Source: Gimesia sp. (lineage in GTDB: Bacteria > Planctomycetota > Planctomycetia > Planctomycetales > Planctomycetaceae). From it: a stretch of DNA of 64,000 nt. Location of the stretch: positions 186,001 through 250,000 of the forward strand of contig PAJV01000058.1 in assembly GCA_002706765.1 (NCBI GenBank). Direction: 5' to 3'. This document shows positions 29,534 to 36,558 of the stretch, in pieces. The number at the start of each line of letters is the position of its first letter. The first letter of the stretch is position 1. Below the pieces are notes generated by a model. The model saw only the letters and a program-made list of their open reading frames with translations. It was not told where the DNA came from and did no database searches. The position numbers and the translations under genes are program-made.

Positions 29534-30310
29534 CTACTTTTTACCAGCCGCCCGTTTCTGATGACGCTGGTAATCTTCGTAGCGAATCTTAGCGATCCGA
29601 CTGCGGTCTGCAGTACGCACTACCAGACCTTCAGGTCTGCCGCCAGCAGAATCGTCCAGGGCAACCAGCGTCGTGGGAATCATGGACTCCAGCCACGCAT
29701 GCGTTTCTACAATCGTCGCTGGCAGCGTCTTCCGGATTTCAAGTCGGGGCGTCAACTCCAGTTGCAGTGAATCGATCAGTTCGATCAATTCCTGTTCCCG
29801 CAGAAATGACTGCCCGCCATTCTCGCGCCAGGCAGCGATCGCTTCACGACTGGCGTCCAGATGCTCCAACGCGATGCGGCTCACGTCGAACACACGATAG
29901 CCAAACTCGCGCTGGCTCGTGTACTGTTTCGCAGCCGCGGTTGTTTTACCACCATATGTTTCCAGATAGACGACTGTGATGACATCAGCGGGTGTAAACA
30001 CACCGTCAACAATCCGTTCAGCGGTCTGTTTGAGCGTATCTACGATGCCCAGCGCGGGATTGTGAATCAAGTCGCCCCGCGCATACAGCAGTTCTTCACG
30101 GCTGCCGATCAGGTAGCATCCATCCGGCATCAGAATGATCCGGCTGTTGGTGCCATCCACTTTTTCTGTCACAATCAGTGTCTGTCCATCAAAGTTGACA
30201 TGTTCTGCCAGCAGCGCCCCCCGTTCCCCCAGTGCATGGTACGTGGGGATTGAAGGGTACTTTGTCGCGCTGTTCAGTTTTCCCAGATCCAGATCTCTTG
30301 TTGATCGCAT
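29534..30310 (-). CDS. ATP-dependent RNA ligase (Rnl2-like nucleotidyltransferase)
   Basis: Motif I TEKVDGTN places the adenylated lysine at K50. GSREELLY, VYLETYGGKT, motif IV EGLVVR (E227) and motif V AKIR (K241) complete the covalent nucleotidyltransferase set. At 258 residues it is a compact catalytic module without a large C-terminal domain. Such enzymes seal nicks in RNA, including cleaved tRNA. It lies 47 bp downstream of the last of 13 tRNA genes on the same strand, so tRNA repair is the natural inference. A longer frame starting at 30415 would overlap tRNA-Ala; the ATG at 30310 with AGGAG seven bases upstream is the true start. Confidence 0.85.
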   Translation of the reverse strand: MRSTRDLDLGKLNSATKYPSIPTYHALGERGALLAEHVNFDGQTLIVTEKVDGTNSRIILMPDGCYLIGSREELLYARGDLIHNPALGIVDTLKQTAERIVDGVFTPADVITVVYLETYGGKTTAAAKQYTSQREFGYRVFDVSRIALEHLDASREAIAAWRENGGQSFLREQELIELIDSLQLELTPRLEIRKTLPATIVETHAWLESMIPTTLVALDDSAGGRPEGLVVRTADRSRIAKIRYEDYQRHQKRAAGKK

Positions 30311-30357
30311 TATTACTCCTGTTATACAGAATATGATTCTGTGTTCTATGCATAAAG

Positions 30358-30430
30358 TGGACCGGATGGGAATCGAACCCAACACACCGACTTTGCAAGA
30401 GTCAGTCGCCCCCAAGGTACATGCCAGCCC
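30358..30430 (-). tRNA. tRNA-Ala (TGC)
   Basis: The acceptor stem is GGGCTGG with CCGGTCC and discriminator A, and the anticodon loop is CTTGCAA. No CCA is encoded. The T stem has one mismatched pair. It is the last tRNA of the array, next to the RNA ligase gene. Confidence 0.88.
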
Positions 30431-30455
30431 TTAAAATAATAAACCGTCGAATCAA

Positions 30456-30524
30456 TAGCAGAGCCCGGAATCGAACCGGGTGCACCAACCTTATGAGAGT
30501 CGGCCGGGCACCTGCCCCTCTGCG
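30456..30524 (-). tRNA. tRNA-Met-like (CAT), shortened
   Basis: The anticodon loop is CTCATAA on a stem with two G-U pairs, and the T arm is intact (CCCGG, TTCGATT, CCGGG). The acceptor is CGCAGAG with CTCTGCT, leaving a C-U mismatch at the end. It is only about 69 bases long because the D arm is cut down. The three G-C pairs of an initiator anticodon stem are absent. The CAT anticodon could also be an Ile2 tRNA modified by TilS, which is encoded at 62319. Confidence 0.75.
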
Positions 30525-30535
30525 TCAGTAAAAAG

Positions 30536-30618
30536 TAGCCAAGGCGAGATTCGAACTCGCAATCCCTGAGGGAACGACTTTCTGAGAGTCGCGCGTCTAC
30601 CAGTTTCGCCACTTGGCC
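30536..30618 (-). tRNA. tRNA-Leu (CAG)
   Basis: A class II tRNA with a long variable arm; acceptor GGCCAAG with CTTGGCT (G-U at the end), anticodon loop CTCAGAA, T loop TTCGAAT. No encoded CCA. Confidence 0.9.
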
Positions 30619-30629
30619 ATGTTGATTTT

Positions 30630-30679
30630 AATAAAAGGTGTCAGGAACCTTATATTTAAGGTTCCTGACACCTTTTATT
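30630..30679. repeat. Long palindrome in tRNA array, copy 1
   Basis: Perfect 23-bp arms around the four-base loop TATT; the core is AGGTGTCAGGAACCTTA. It lies between tRNA-Leu(CAG) and tRNA-Tyr. Near-identical palindromes lie at 30977-31032 and 31795-31846. Confidence 0.93.
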
Positions 30680-30695
30680 TCATGTTGATATATAA

Positions 30696-30777
30696 TGCGT
30701 CGGGACGGAGTTGAACCGCCACAGCTATTAAGCGGGTGGGTTACAGCCACCGGGGCTCGCCAATGCCCAGCCAACGC
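30696..30777 (-). tRNA. tRNA-Tyr (GTA)
   Basis: Acceptor GCGTTGG with CCGACGC, discriminator A; anticodon arm GGTGG, CTGTAAC, CCACC; a long variable arm as expected for bacterial Tyr. No CCA encoded. Confidence 0.92.
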
Positions 30778-30811
30778 GTGTTTTTATTTTCTGTTTATTG
30801 AATTCTGACAG

Positions 30812-30889
30812 TGACACGGGCGGGAGTCGAACCCGCAGACAATCACGAAATTTTAAGTTTCGTTGCTTTACCAGTTTGCATACCGTGTC
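30812..30889 (-). tRNA. tRNA-Leu (TAA)
   Basis: Acceptor GACACGG with CCGTGTC, discriminator A; anticodon arm CGAAA, CTTAAAA, TTTCG; T arm with GCGGG and CCCGC. The variable arm is short for Leu. No CCA encoded. Confidence 0.9.
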
Positions 30890-30899
30890 TGACGTTAAG

Positions 30900-30974
30900 C
30901 GTCCCCGATGGGATTTGAACCCACGACCTTCTGCGTGACAGGCAGACGAGCACTCCGAACTGCTCCACGAGGAC
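30900..30974 (-). tRNA. tRNA-Asp (GTC)
   Basis: Acceptor GTCCTCG with CGGGGAC and discriminator G; anticodon arm TCTGC, CTGTCAC, GCAGA. No CCA encoded. A palindromic repeat starts three bases upstream. Confidence 0.92.
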
Positions 30975-30976
30975 GT

Positions 30977-31032
30977 GAGAATAAAAGGTGTCAGGAACCT
31001 TAAATATAAGGTTCCTGACACCTTTTATTCTC
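30977..31032. repeat. Long palindrome in tRNA array, copy 2
   Basis: Perfect 26-bp arms around the loop AATA, with the same core as copies 1 and 3. The last 17 bp (31016-31032) are duplicated directly at 31033-31049, so one half-arm is repeated in tandem. Confidence 0.93.
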
Positions 31033-31049
31033 TGACACCTTTTATTCTC
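31033..31049. repeat. Tandem duplicate of palindrome end
   Basis: An exact 17-bp copy of 31016-31032, lying between the palindrome and tRNA-Trp. It suggests slippage or incomplete excision and re-insertion of the palindrome. Confidence 0.9.
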
Positions 31050-31052
31050 AAG

Positions 31053-31123
31053 CACGCCCCCAGGGATTTGAACCCCGATCGACCGGGTTGGAGCCGGTCA
31101 TGCTGCCGTTACACCAGAGGCGT
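31053..31123 (-). tRNA. tRNA-Trp (CCA anticodon)
   Basis: Acceptor ACGCCTC with GGGGCGT, discriminator G; anticodon arm ACCGG, CTCCAAC, CCGGT; T loop TTCAAAT. No 3' CCA encoded. Confidence 0.9.
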
Positions 31124-31159
31124 CTGTTTTGAAATGGAAGACGATGACTTCCATCAAGC

Positions 31160-31232
31160 TGCGGTGGCAGGAATCGAACCTGCGTCAAGACGATTAACAG
31201 TCGCCCACCCGTACCAGCACGAGTACCACCGC
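31160..31232 (-). tRNA. tRNA-Asn (GTT)
   Basis: Acceptor GCGGTGG with CCACCGC, discriminator A; anticodon loop CTGTTAA on a GGCGA/TCGTC stem; T arm GCAGG and CCTGC. No CCA encoded. Confidence 0.9.
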
Positions 31233-31272
31233 ATTATTATTTTTCTCTTACATCTTCCCGTATTTGGCATAG

Positions 31273-31348
31273 TCAGGGTGACTGGATTTGAACCAGCGAT
31301 CTCGTGCTTCCAAGGCACGCGGTTTAGACCAGACTTCCCCACACCCTG
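31273..31348 (-). tRNA. tRNA-Pro (TGG)
   Basis: Acceptor CAGGGTG with CACCCTG, discriminator A; anticodon arm CGTGC, CTTGGAA, GCACG; T arm CTGG and CCAG. No CCA encoded. Confidence 0.92.
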
Positions 31349-31357
31349 TTTAAAAAG

Positions 31358-31428
31358 AGCGCCCAGCGGGAGTCGAACCCGCACTTCCGCCATGGCAAGA
31401 CAGCAGGCTGCCGCTACATCATGGGCGC
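31358..31428 (-). tRNA. tRNA-Gly (GCC)
   Basis: Acceptor GCGCCCA with TGGGCGC, discriminator T; anticodon loop TTGCCAT on a stem with two G-U pairs; T arm GCGGG and CCCGC. No CCA encoded. Confidence 0.88.
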
Positions 31429-31459
31429 GAATCAGTTTCATTTGATTTAATTTTGCAAG

Positions 31460-31532
31460 AGCACCAGGTGGGATTTGAACCCACATGACCGCGTTACAAA
31501 GGCGACGTCTTACCAGGTTAGACGACCGGTGC
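31460..31532 (-). tRNA. tRNA-Thr (TGT)
   Basis: Acceptor GCACCGG with CTGGTGC, discriminator T; anticodon loop TTTGTAA on a stem with one mismatch next to the loop; T arm GTGGG and CCCAC. No CCA encoded. Confidence 0.85.
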
Positions 31533-31552
31533 GTTTGATCTCACAATAAAAA

Positions 31553-31624
31553 TAGGGCCGGAGGGAATCGAACCCCCACCTGACTGGTTAAAAGCCAGTA
31601 ATGCAACCGTTACACCACGACCCC
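31553..31624 (-). tRNA. tRNA-Lys (TTT)
   Basis: Acceptor GGGGTCG with CGGCCCT (G-U end pair), discriminator A; anticodon arm ACTGG, CTTTTAA, CCAGT. No CCA encoded. Confidence 0.9.
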
Positions 31625-31695
31625 GAATGGAAGTGGGGGGCGTGCGTTTAGAACAAAATAATGTAACCATAATTGAAGCTCCTTAAATGTTTTAA

Positions 31696-31768
31696 TGACC
31701 CGTGTGGGAGTCGAACCCGACCTGCCCGGCTTGAGAAACCGGTGACCTCACCCGAAGTCGAACGGGCC
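31696..31768 (-). tRNA. tRNA-Glu (CTC)
   Basis: Acceptor GGCCCGT with ACGGGTC, discriminator A; anticodon loop TTCTCAA on CCGGT/GCCGG. The T stem holds only three pairs (GGG/CCC), two outer pairs being mismatched. It is the first tRNA of the array. No CCA encoded. Confidence 0.82.
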
Positions 31769-31794
31769 TTGTTTCAGTACGTACCTGGATCGGG

Positions 31795-31846
31795 GGATAA
31801 AAGGTGTCAGGAACCTTATAATTAAGGTTCCTGACACCTTTTATCC
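31795..31846. repeat. Long palindrome in tRNA array, copy 3
   Basis: Perfect 24-bp arms around the loop TAAT, with the same core as the other two copies. It lies just upstream of tRNA-Glu and so marks the 5' boundary of the array. Confidence 0.93.
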
Positions 31847-31864
31847 ACCGTTTGATGGAGACGC

Positions 31865-31894
31865 AAAAAAACCCGCTGCCTGATGACACCGGGT
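31865..31894 (-). terminator. Probable intrinsic terminator upstream of tRNA array
   Basis: On the minus strand, ACCCG pairs with CGGGT around an inner TGTC/GGCA helix with loop ATCA, followed by seven T. It would stop read-through from the SHC-repeat gene before the tRNA array and would help isolate the array as its own unit. Confidence 0.55.
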
Positions 31895-32231
31895 GATTTC
31901 AGAATTCTAAAGATCAACCAGATGTCAACAGCGCAAATTCAGCGCGAGCGTATCCTCAGCCGGGAGGCCGGCCTCGAGATTGCCTGCGGGTTTGGTACTT
32001 AAACTGATTGTCAACAGATAAGAAATCATGGAAGATATAATTCCGTTTTTTAAATGTGATTAAAATTAAGCCAACGTGTCTGTCAGATGAACTGACTGTT
32101 AACTAAGAGGCGCTTCAATAGAAACGGTTCGCTGTTTTTTCGAGAAATATCCACATCTTTTCAGATGCGCAATGAAACGAATTTATTTCGTTCTTGATAC
32201 ATTTCCTGCTGAATAATCTGAAAATAAGTAT
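31895..32231. other. Intergenic region, nothing recognised
   Basis: An AT-rich gap after the SHC-repeat gene. No convincing reading frame, hairpin or repeat was seen. The tRNA array promoter could lie anywhere from here to 31790. Confidence 0.3.
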
Positions 32232-33329
32232 TCAGCGCATCGCCAGCAAAGGCACATTGCCATAAGGAAACTGCAGCACAATCAACGCCATTGCCGTCGC
32301 GTATTCATCACCAATATTCGCATCGTGCCAGTCACCTCTGGTTGACTGTTGTGATAAAAGTTCGTCGCGGACCATTGGATACCAGCGATCCCATTCCGGT
32401 TTGCCCGCCTGCCAGGCGGCGTGCGTCGCGTAGAATCGCCCATAGAAATGGTACTCCGCCAGTTGTCCCGGCGAGAGTTCCAGCGGGGGATGTGGCTGCT
32501 GCAGATATTCGCGCCCGTGCTGTACTGTAGGGTCCCGTTCCAGGCCGGCACAGGTGAGTGCCACCACCGCGGCCGCCGAACGGGGAAACAGCGATTCGGG
32601 AGGATCGTCCAGACGATAACGGAATCCGCCATCCTCGTTCTGAGCCTGTTTGAGAAAATCGACACTCCGCTCGATCGCTTCCCGCGGCACACCAACGCCG
32701 GCCTGACGCGCTGAAAAGAGTGCCAGCATCTGGCAGGTGGTGATCGATACATCCGCGTCTTTGGGATCGGAAGTATAACTCCAGCCCCCCTGCTCGTTCT
32801 GTAGATTCAAAATCAGTTGAGTGGCTGCTTTCAACGCTTCACGAACGCGCGGATCAAACGACTCGCCGAAGACCTGCCCCAGGAACATCGTCGCGTAGCC
32901 ATGACCATATAACGGCGCATGCGTGCGAACGTCTGCTTCGACGATGAACCCGTTCTCCTGTGATCGGCCCAGCAGATAACGAATGCATTCCTGAATGGAA
33001 CGCCGATACGAGCCGGTCATGCCGCGGTGTGCCAGAAACGCCGTCCCCGCCAATGCGCAGACGCCGACATTCCGCGCATATGAACCGCTGCTGCCGAACC
33101 CGCCATCTGTCACCTGCCGGGATGCGAGCCATTTCAAGCCGCGTTCGATGGCCGCTTGTGTCTGTGGAGTGACAAATTCCGGAGGCGCAAGTAAGCCCGC
33201 CTGCAGTGGAGTACCACGCCACCAGTTGCGCAGCGCGGCCAATGTGCTGATAACCGCCGCGCCTAATGCACCGCGGCGGGAAAACTCCGGTTCTATTTTC
33301 GAGGCAGATTCGTCTTTCGACATTCTCAT
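32232..33329 (-). CDS. Exported squalene/hopene cyclase-repeat protein
   Basis: A twin-arginine-like start (SRRGALGAAVISTLAAL) precedes repeated alpha-toroid motifs of the prenyltransferase/squalene-oxidase repeat: GLKWLASRQVTDGGFGSSG, NEQGGWSYTSDPKDADVS and AQNEDGGFRYRLDDPP. The protein has 365 residues, about half of a true squalene-hopene cyclase, and lacks a DXDD acid motif, so terpene cyclisation is unlikely. Related planctomycete proteins are annotated only by this repeat. It may bind a ligand or peptide (inference). It is divergent from the NHL protein gene. Confidence 0.82.
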   Translation of the reverse strand: MRMSKDESASKIEPEFSRRGALGAAVISTLAALRNWWRGTPLQAGLLAPPEFVTPQTQAAIERGLKWLASRQVTDGGFGSSGSYARNVGVCALAGTAFLAHRGMTGSYRRSIQECIRYLLGRSQENGFIVEADVRTHAPLYGHGYATMFLGQVFGESFDPRVREALKAATQLILNLQNEQGGWSYTSDPKDADVSITTCQMLALFSARQAGVGVPREAIERSVDFLKQAQNEDGGFRYRLDDPPESLFPRSAAAVVALTCAGLERDPTVQHGREYLQQPHPPLELSPGQLAEYHFYGRFYATHAAWQAGKPEWDRWYPMVRDELLSQQSTRGDWHDANIGDEYATAMALIVLQFPYGNVPLLAMR

Positions 33330-33524
33330 TACTTTCAGAGAAACAATTCAGGTCTGTCTCCATTCTATCCTGCCGGTTGACTGCACGGCACTGTTTTTTA
33401 GCAGGAATTCCACTTGCCTCCGAATCTCTTTGCTCGAACCAACTCACTCGGGTATGATCGTTTGAGTCCCAGACCTCTCTCCCGTAGAAAGTAAACTGAT
33501 TTGTTTTGCTCATTGGAAAAGACA

Positions 33525-34547
33525 ATGCTGAAACACGGTCTGCTCTGTTGCCTGTGCCTGCTGATGGCCCACAGCACACTTCCCCTCGTGGCTGCTGAAG
33601 AAGAAACTCCGACGATCCGGTTCCTGAAAACCTGGGGACAGCAGGGTGACGAGCCCGGCGAACTGCATTTTCCGATCGACATTGTAATCAACACCACCGA
33701 TGAAATTTTCGTGACCGATCACTTGAATCACCGTGTGCAGAAATTTGACCTCGAAGGAAAACTGCGGGCCCACTTTCCGGTACTGCCCAATCCGGGAGGG
33801 ATCGCGCTCGACAAACAGGGTAATCTGGTTCTTTCCCACACCCTGGCATCGGGATCGAGCAAACATAAAATCGCCGATCAGATTTCGATCTATTCCCCCC
33901 AGGGAAAGCTCATTCGCCAATGGGGTCAGCCGGGGAAAGGACCGGGAGAATTCAACTGCCCGGGAGGAATTGCCGTCGCGGCAAACGGAAATATCTATGT
34001 CGCCGATCAGACCAATCACCGGGTGCAGGTGTTTGATCCCACGGGCCAGTTCCTGTTTGAGTGGGGTAAATATGGCAACCAGCCAGGCGAGTTCGGAGGC
34101 AAAGCGACGCCCAACTCGCGTGTGGGCGGTCCACAGTTTCTGGCCTTCGATTCAGAGGGGAATCTCTGGACGACCGAAGGGGCGAACTGCCGGATCCAGA
34201 AGTTTACGGCAGAAGGAAAACTGCTCCAGCACTGGGGGACAGCTGCGGACGCACCAGGTGGTCTGGGAGGTTATTTCAGCGGTTTTGGCGGCAAGCCGGT
34301 AAAAAGTCTCACCGGACCGATCGCGGTCTGCATCGATTCCCGGGATCGTCTCTGGATCTCTGCCGTCAGCGGCCGCGTGCAGCAGTTCTCAACAGCAGGA
34401 AAATATCTCCGCGGCTTCGGCATGGAACAGGGTGACGACCCCGGTCAGTTCTACGCCCCGCACGGCATGGCGTTCGACAGCCAGGGGAATCTGTACGTTG
34501 TCGATGCCTATAATCATCGGATACAGAAGTTTGCGGTGGGACGCTGA
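33525..34547 (+). CDS. Secreted NHL-repeat beta-propeller protein
   Basis: A signal peptide (MLKHGLLCCLCLLMAHS, cleavage near VAAEE) is followed by about six NHL blades with the recurring pattern GxxPGEF, a proline or glycine, IAVAANGNIYVADQTNHRVQ and FDPTG. The final blade reads GNLYVVDAYNHRIQKF. Such propellers mediate protein or glycan binding outside the cytoplasm. The frame can extend to a TTG at 33501, but the ATG at 33525 with GGAAAAG upstream begins the signal peptide. Confidence 0.85.
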   Translation: MLKHGLLCCLCLLMAHSTLPLVAAEEETPTIRFLKTWGQQGDEPGELHFPIDIVINTTDEIFVTDHLNHRVQKFDLEGKLRAHFPVLPNPGGIALDKQGNLVLSHTLASGSSKHKIADQISIYSPQGKLIRQWGQPGKGPGEFNCPGGIAVAANGNIYVADQTNHRVQVFDPTGQFLFEWGKYGNQPGEFGGKATPNSRVGGPQFLAFDSEGNLWTTEGANCRIQKFTAEGKLLQHWGTAADAPGGLGGYFSGFGGKPVKSLTGPIAVCIDSRDRLWISAVSGRVQQFSTAGKYLRGFGMEQGDDPGQFYAPHGMAFDSQGNLYVVDAYNHRIQKFAVGR

Positions 34548-34593
34548 AGAGTTTTTTATGAAACAGAATCTGGATCATCGCTTAGATTAAAGG

Positions 34594-34905
34594 ACGACCA
34601 CCATCGGCTGGGCAACCCATTACATTGAATGTCTGAAAGCAGGCGAAACCGTTTCTTTCCGTCCGCGGGGAAATTCAATGAAAGGCAAGATTGAATCGGG
34701 GCAGCTCTGCACCGTGGTTCCGGTCGACGAAGCAGATCTGGAAAAAGGTGATATCGTCCTCTGTAAAGTGAACGGAAACGAATATCTGCATCTGATCAAG
34801 GCCATCCAGGGTAAACGGTTCCAGATCGGCAATAACATCGGTCGGATCAATGGCTGGATTACGTTTCACTCAATTTATGGTAAGCTGATGAAAGTCGAAC
34901 CGTGA
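34594..34905 (+). CDS. Small S24/S26-like protein with damaged start
   Basis: The readable frame gives IGWATHYIECLKAG, then FRPRGNSMKGKIESGQLC, a serine-methionine segment like the LexA/signal peptidase fold, then VVPVDEADLEKGDIVLCKV and a conserved tail ending LMKVEP. The expected initiator codon at 34594 is ACG, and a TAA lies two codons before it. The first ATG (34678) falls inside the SM motif. It is therefore either a gene started at a rare codon or a recent pseudogene. A truncated relative lies at 40556-40718. Confidence 0.5.
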   Translation, partial: TTTIGWATHYIECLKAGETVSFRPRGNSMKGKIESGQLCTVVPVDEADLEKGDIVLCKVNGNEYLHLIKAIQGKRFQIGNNIGRINGWITFHSIYGKLMKVEP

Positions 34906-34975
34906 CCTGCTCCGTGAGAAACATGTCCAATAATAATATTCCAGGAACCAGAAACCGGTTAGCACCAGATAATTA

Positions 34976-35315
34976 ATGAAATATGATCAATATCTTCCCG
35001 ATGCCAATCATTTTAAAGGTTATGGAATTGATCAAGAAGATGCTGATGTAATCGACATGCATTTTGAGAGTCAGCGACTCTCTGGAAAATGGACACCAGT
35101 TGAACTGCATGGGTTTGATGATAATTCCGGACAGGGAGATTCAGTGGTTTGAAGTCAGAAGTCAAAATGAGGGGGTGGGGTTTCATTTCGCATTGGCCGT
35201 CTACGCGAGTTATCATCTACGGTATATCGGCGGACCGCGCATCCGCAGCATTCACTTAATTGCTAATTTAGAATCAAATTTTAATCGCGCTGAGAGTTCT
35301 ATTTTTTCGTTTTGA
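34976..35315 (+). pseudogene. Small hypothetical gene, probably frameshifted
   Basis: An ATG at 34976 opens a 58-residue frame (MKYDQYLPDANHFKGYG, rich in acidic residues) that stops at 35152. The protein-like reading continues in another frame (IQWFEVRSQNEGVGFHFAL up to 35315). Together they look like one small protein of about 110 residues broken by a frameshift near 35100-35140. No family was recognised. Confidence 0.4.
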
Positions 35316-35435
35316 AGTTAGCGTTTATGAAATGAAAAGTAAGCTTAACCCATGGTATATTTTAATCACCAGCAGAAGTGACGGTTTTACGACCTCCGCG
35401 AAAGTGAAGCACAATTTTATATAGAGGACATCTTC

Positions 35436-35768
35436 ATGTCTGAGCAACTGGTTCCCATCTTTCGCGTCACTGATGCCCGTGTCACCGCCAAATGGTATGA
35501 ACGCCTCGGCTTTGATCTTGAAGGGGAACATCAATTCGCTCCGAACCTTCCCATCTACGCATTCTTGAGGCGTGGAGACATCCTGCTTCATCTATCTGAA
35601 CACAAGGGGGATGCAACTCCGCATTCCCTCGTTTACTTTTATGTGGACGACGTGGATGCAATCGCTGAAGAGTTTGGGGTTGCGGTCACAGAGCAGCCAT
35701 GGTGCCGTGAAGTATCACTTACCGACCCGGACGGAAACCGCCTGCGTGTGGGGCAAAAATTGAATTAA
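35436..35768 (+). CDS. VOC family protein, bleomycin-resistance-like
   Basis: A 110-residue vicinal-oxygen-chelate fold: VPIFRVTDARVTAKWYERLGFDLEGEH, then YAFLRRGDILLHLSEH, VYFYVDDVDAIAEEFG and VSLTDPDGNRLRVGQ. The arrangement matches small bleomycin-binding or glyoxalase-related proteins that act as dimers. The true substrate is unknown. It stands alone at the edge of the repeat-rich region. Confidence 0.85.
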   Translation: MSEQLVPIFRVTDARVTAKWYERLGFDLEGEHQFAPNLPIYAFLRRGDILLHLSEHKGDATPHSLVYFYVDDVDAIAEEFGVAVTEQPWCREVSLTDPDGNRLRVGQKLN

Positions 35769-35797
35769 CATGAATAACGGTCCAAGAACCAAAAAAC

Positions 35798-35927
35798 CTC
35801 GCCAGGCGAGCCGACACATGGGACGGCCCCTACGTTGAACGGGTGGGATTTATTGTTCTGGATTGTGTGCTTGCCCTGACGGTTTCCTGTTGTCGGCGAC
35901 AACCCCGGATTGCATCCGGGCTTACCC
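35798..35927 (+). repeat. Partial copy of the 288-bp repeat core
   Basis: It matches the first 130 bp of the segment at 36020-36150 with about a dozen differences. It contains a CCCGGATTGCATCCGGG hairpin near its end. Together with 35988-36275 it fills most of the 790-bp gap between the VOC gene and the first paralogous secreted protein. Confidence 0.8.
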
Positions 35928-35987
35928 ATTTTCTTATGGCTGGTTTCGGGTTTTTCGTGGTCGAAAATTCTGATGGGGATGTTTCAT

Positions 35988-36275
35988 CTGTTCCCATTGT
36001 TCGCGATGCCGGGTTGAGACTCGCCAGGCGGGCCGACACATGGGACGGTCCCTACGTTGAACGGGTGGGATTTGTTGTTCTGGATTTGTGTGTCTGCCCT
36101 GACAGTTTCCTGTTGTCTGCGACAACCCCGGATTGCATCCGGGGCTACCCGGGATCTGTGTTTAGTGATTCGGGATTTTCATCTGCGGACGTGGGGACAC
36201 TTCTTTTATAATGCTTTGTGAAATATGAATAGGGACGTTTACACAAGCACTGTCGGGCAAGCCGACAGATGGCAC
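35988..36275 (+). repeat. 288-bp direct repeat, left copy
   Basis: It matches 39321-39608 over the same length with few changes. It carries two hairpins: CCCCGGAT, loop TGC, ATCCGGGG, and CTGTCGG, loop GCAAG, CCGACAG. The right copy is in the same orientation, and three paralogous genes lie between them. No open reading frame in it looks like a protein. Confidence 0.85.
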
Positions 36276-36276
36276 C

Positions 36277-36348
36277 CGCCGAACATTTTTGGGGTAAGTT
36301 AAAGGTGGCATTCGCACGGGTGAGAAGACATTGAATTTTGTTATTGTT
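36277..36348 (+). repeat. 72-bp repeat shared with 40070-40141
   Basis: The segment from CGCCGAACA to TTATTGTT recurs at 40070-40141 with a handful of changes. It directly follows the 288-bp repeat here, whereas at the other site a 230-bp tandem repeat has been inserted between the two parts. Confidence 0.75.
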
Positions 36349-36558
36349 GCATAAATCAGGGTTCCTGGAACCAAAAACATTCAACCTGGCTTTACTGAAA
36401 CTCAATCGATTGAGCCCTCGGAACTCAAACAGGACATTAACAACAACTATTTTATAGGTGAACCAGAACATCGCAGTAATCATTTTTCGGATCAAGTATG
36501 TTATAGGAAATAAATGATTGACAAGAATGGATGTGAACTACCGGCATGCTGAATGCTG

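Noticed and set aside
30311-30415. N-terminal extension of the RNA ligase
   Set aside because: It would overlap tRNA-Ala, and the ATG at 30310 has a good AGGAG ribosome site right before the conserved region.
30975-31445. Open frames across the tRNA array
   Set aside because: These are readings of tRNA genes; conserved T-loop sequences give repeated IEPASRR- or GFEPAI-like peptides.
30630-31846. Possible CRISPR array
   Set aside because: Only three palindromes occur, irregularly spaced, and the DNA between them is tRNA genes rather than spacers; no cas gene is nearby.
35798-36275. Short frames in the repeats
   Set aside because: The repeats contain GC-rich hairpins, and frames are not conserved between the near-identical copies, so they are not coding.
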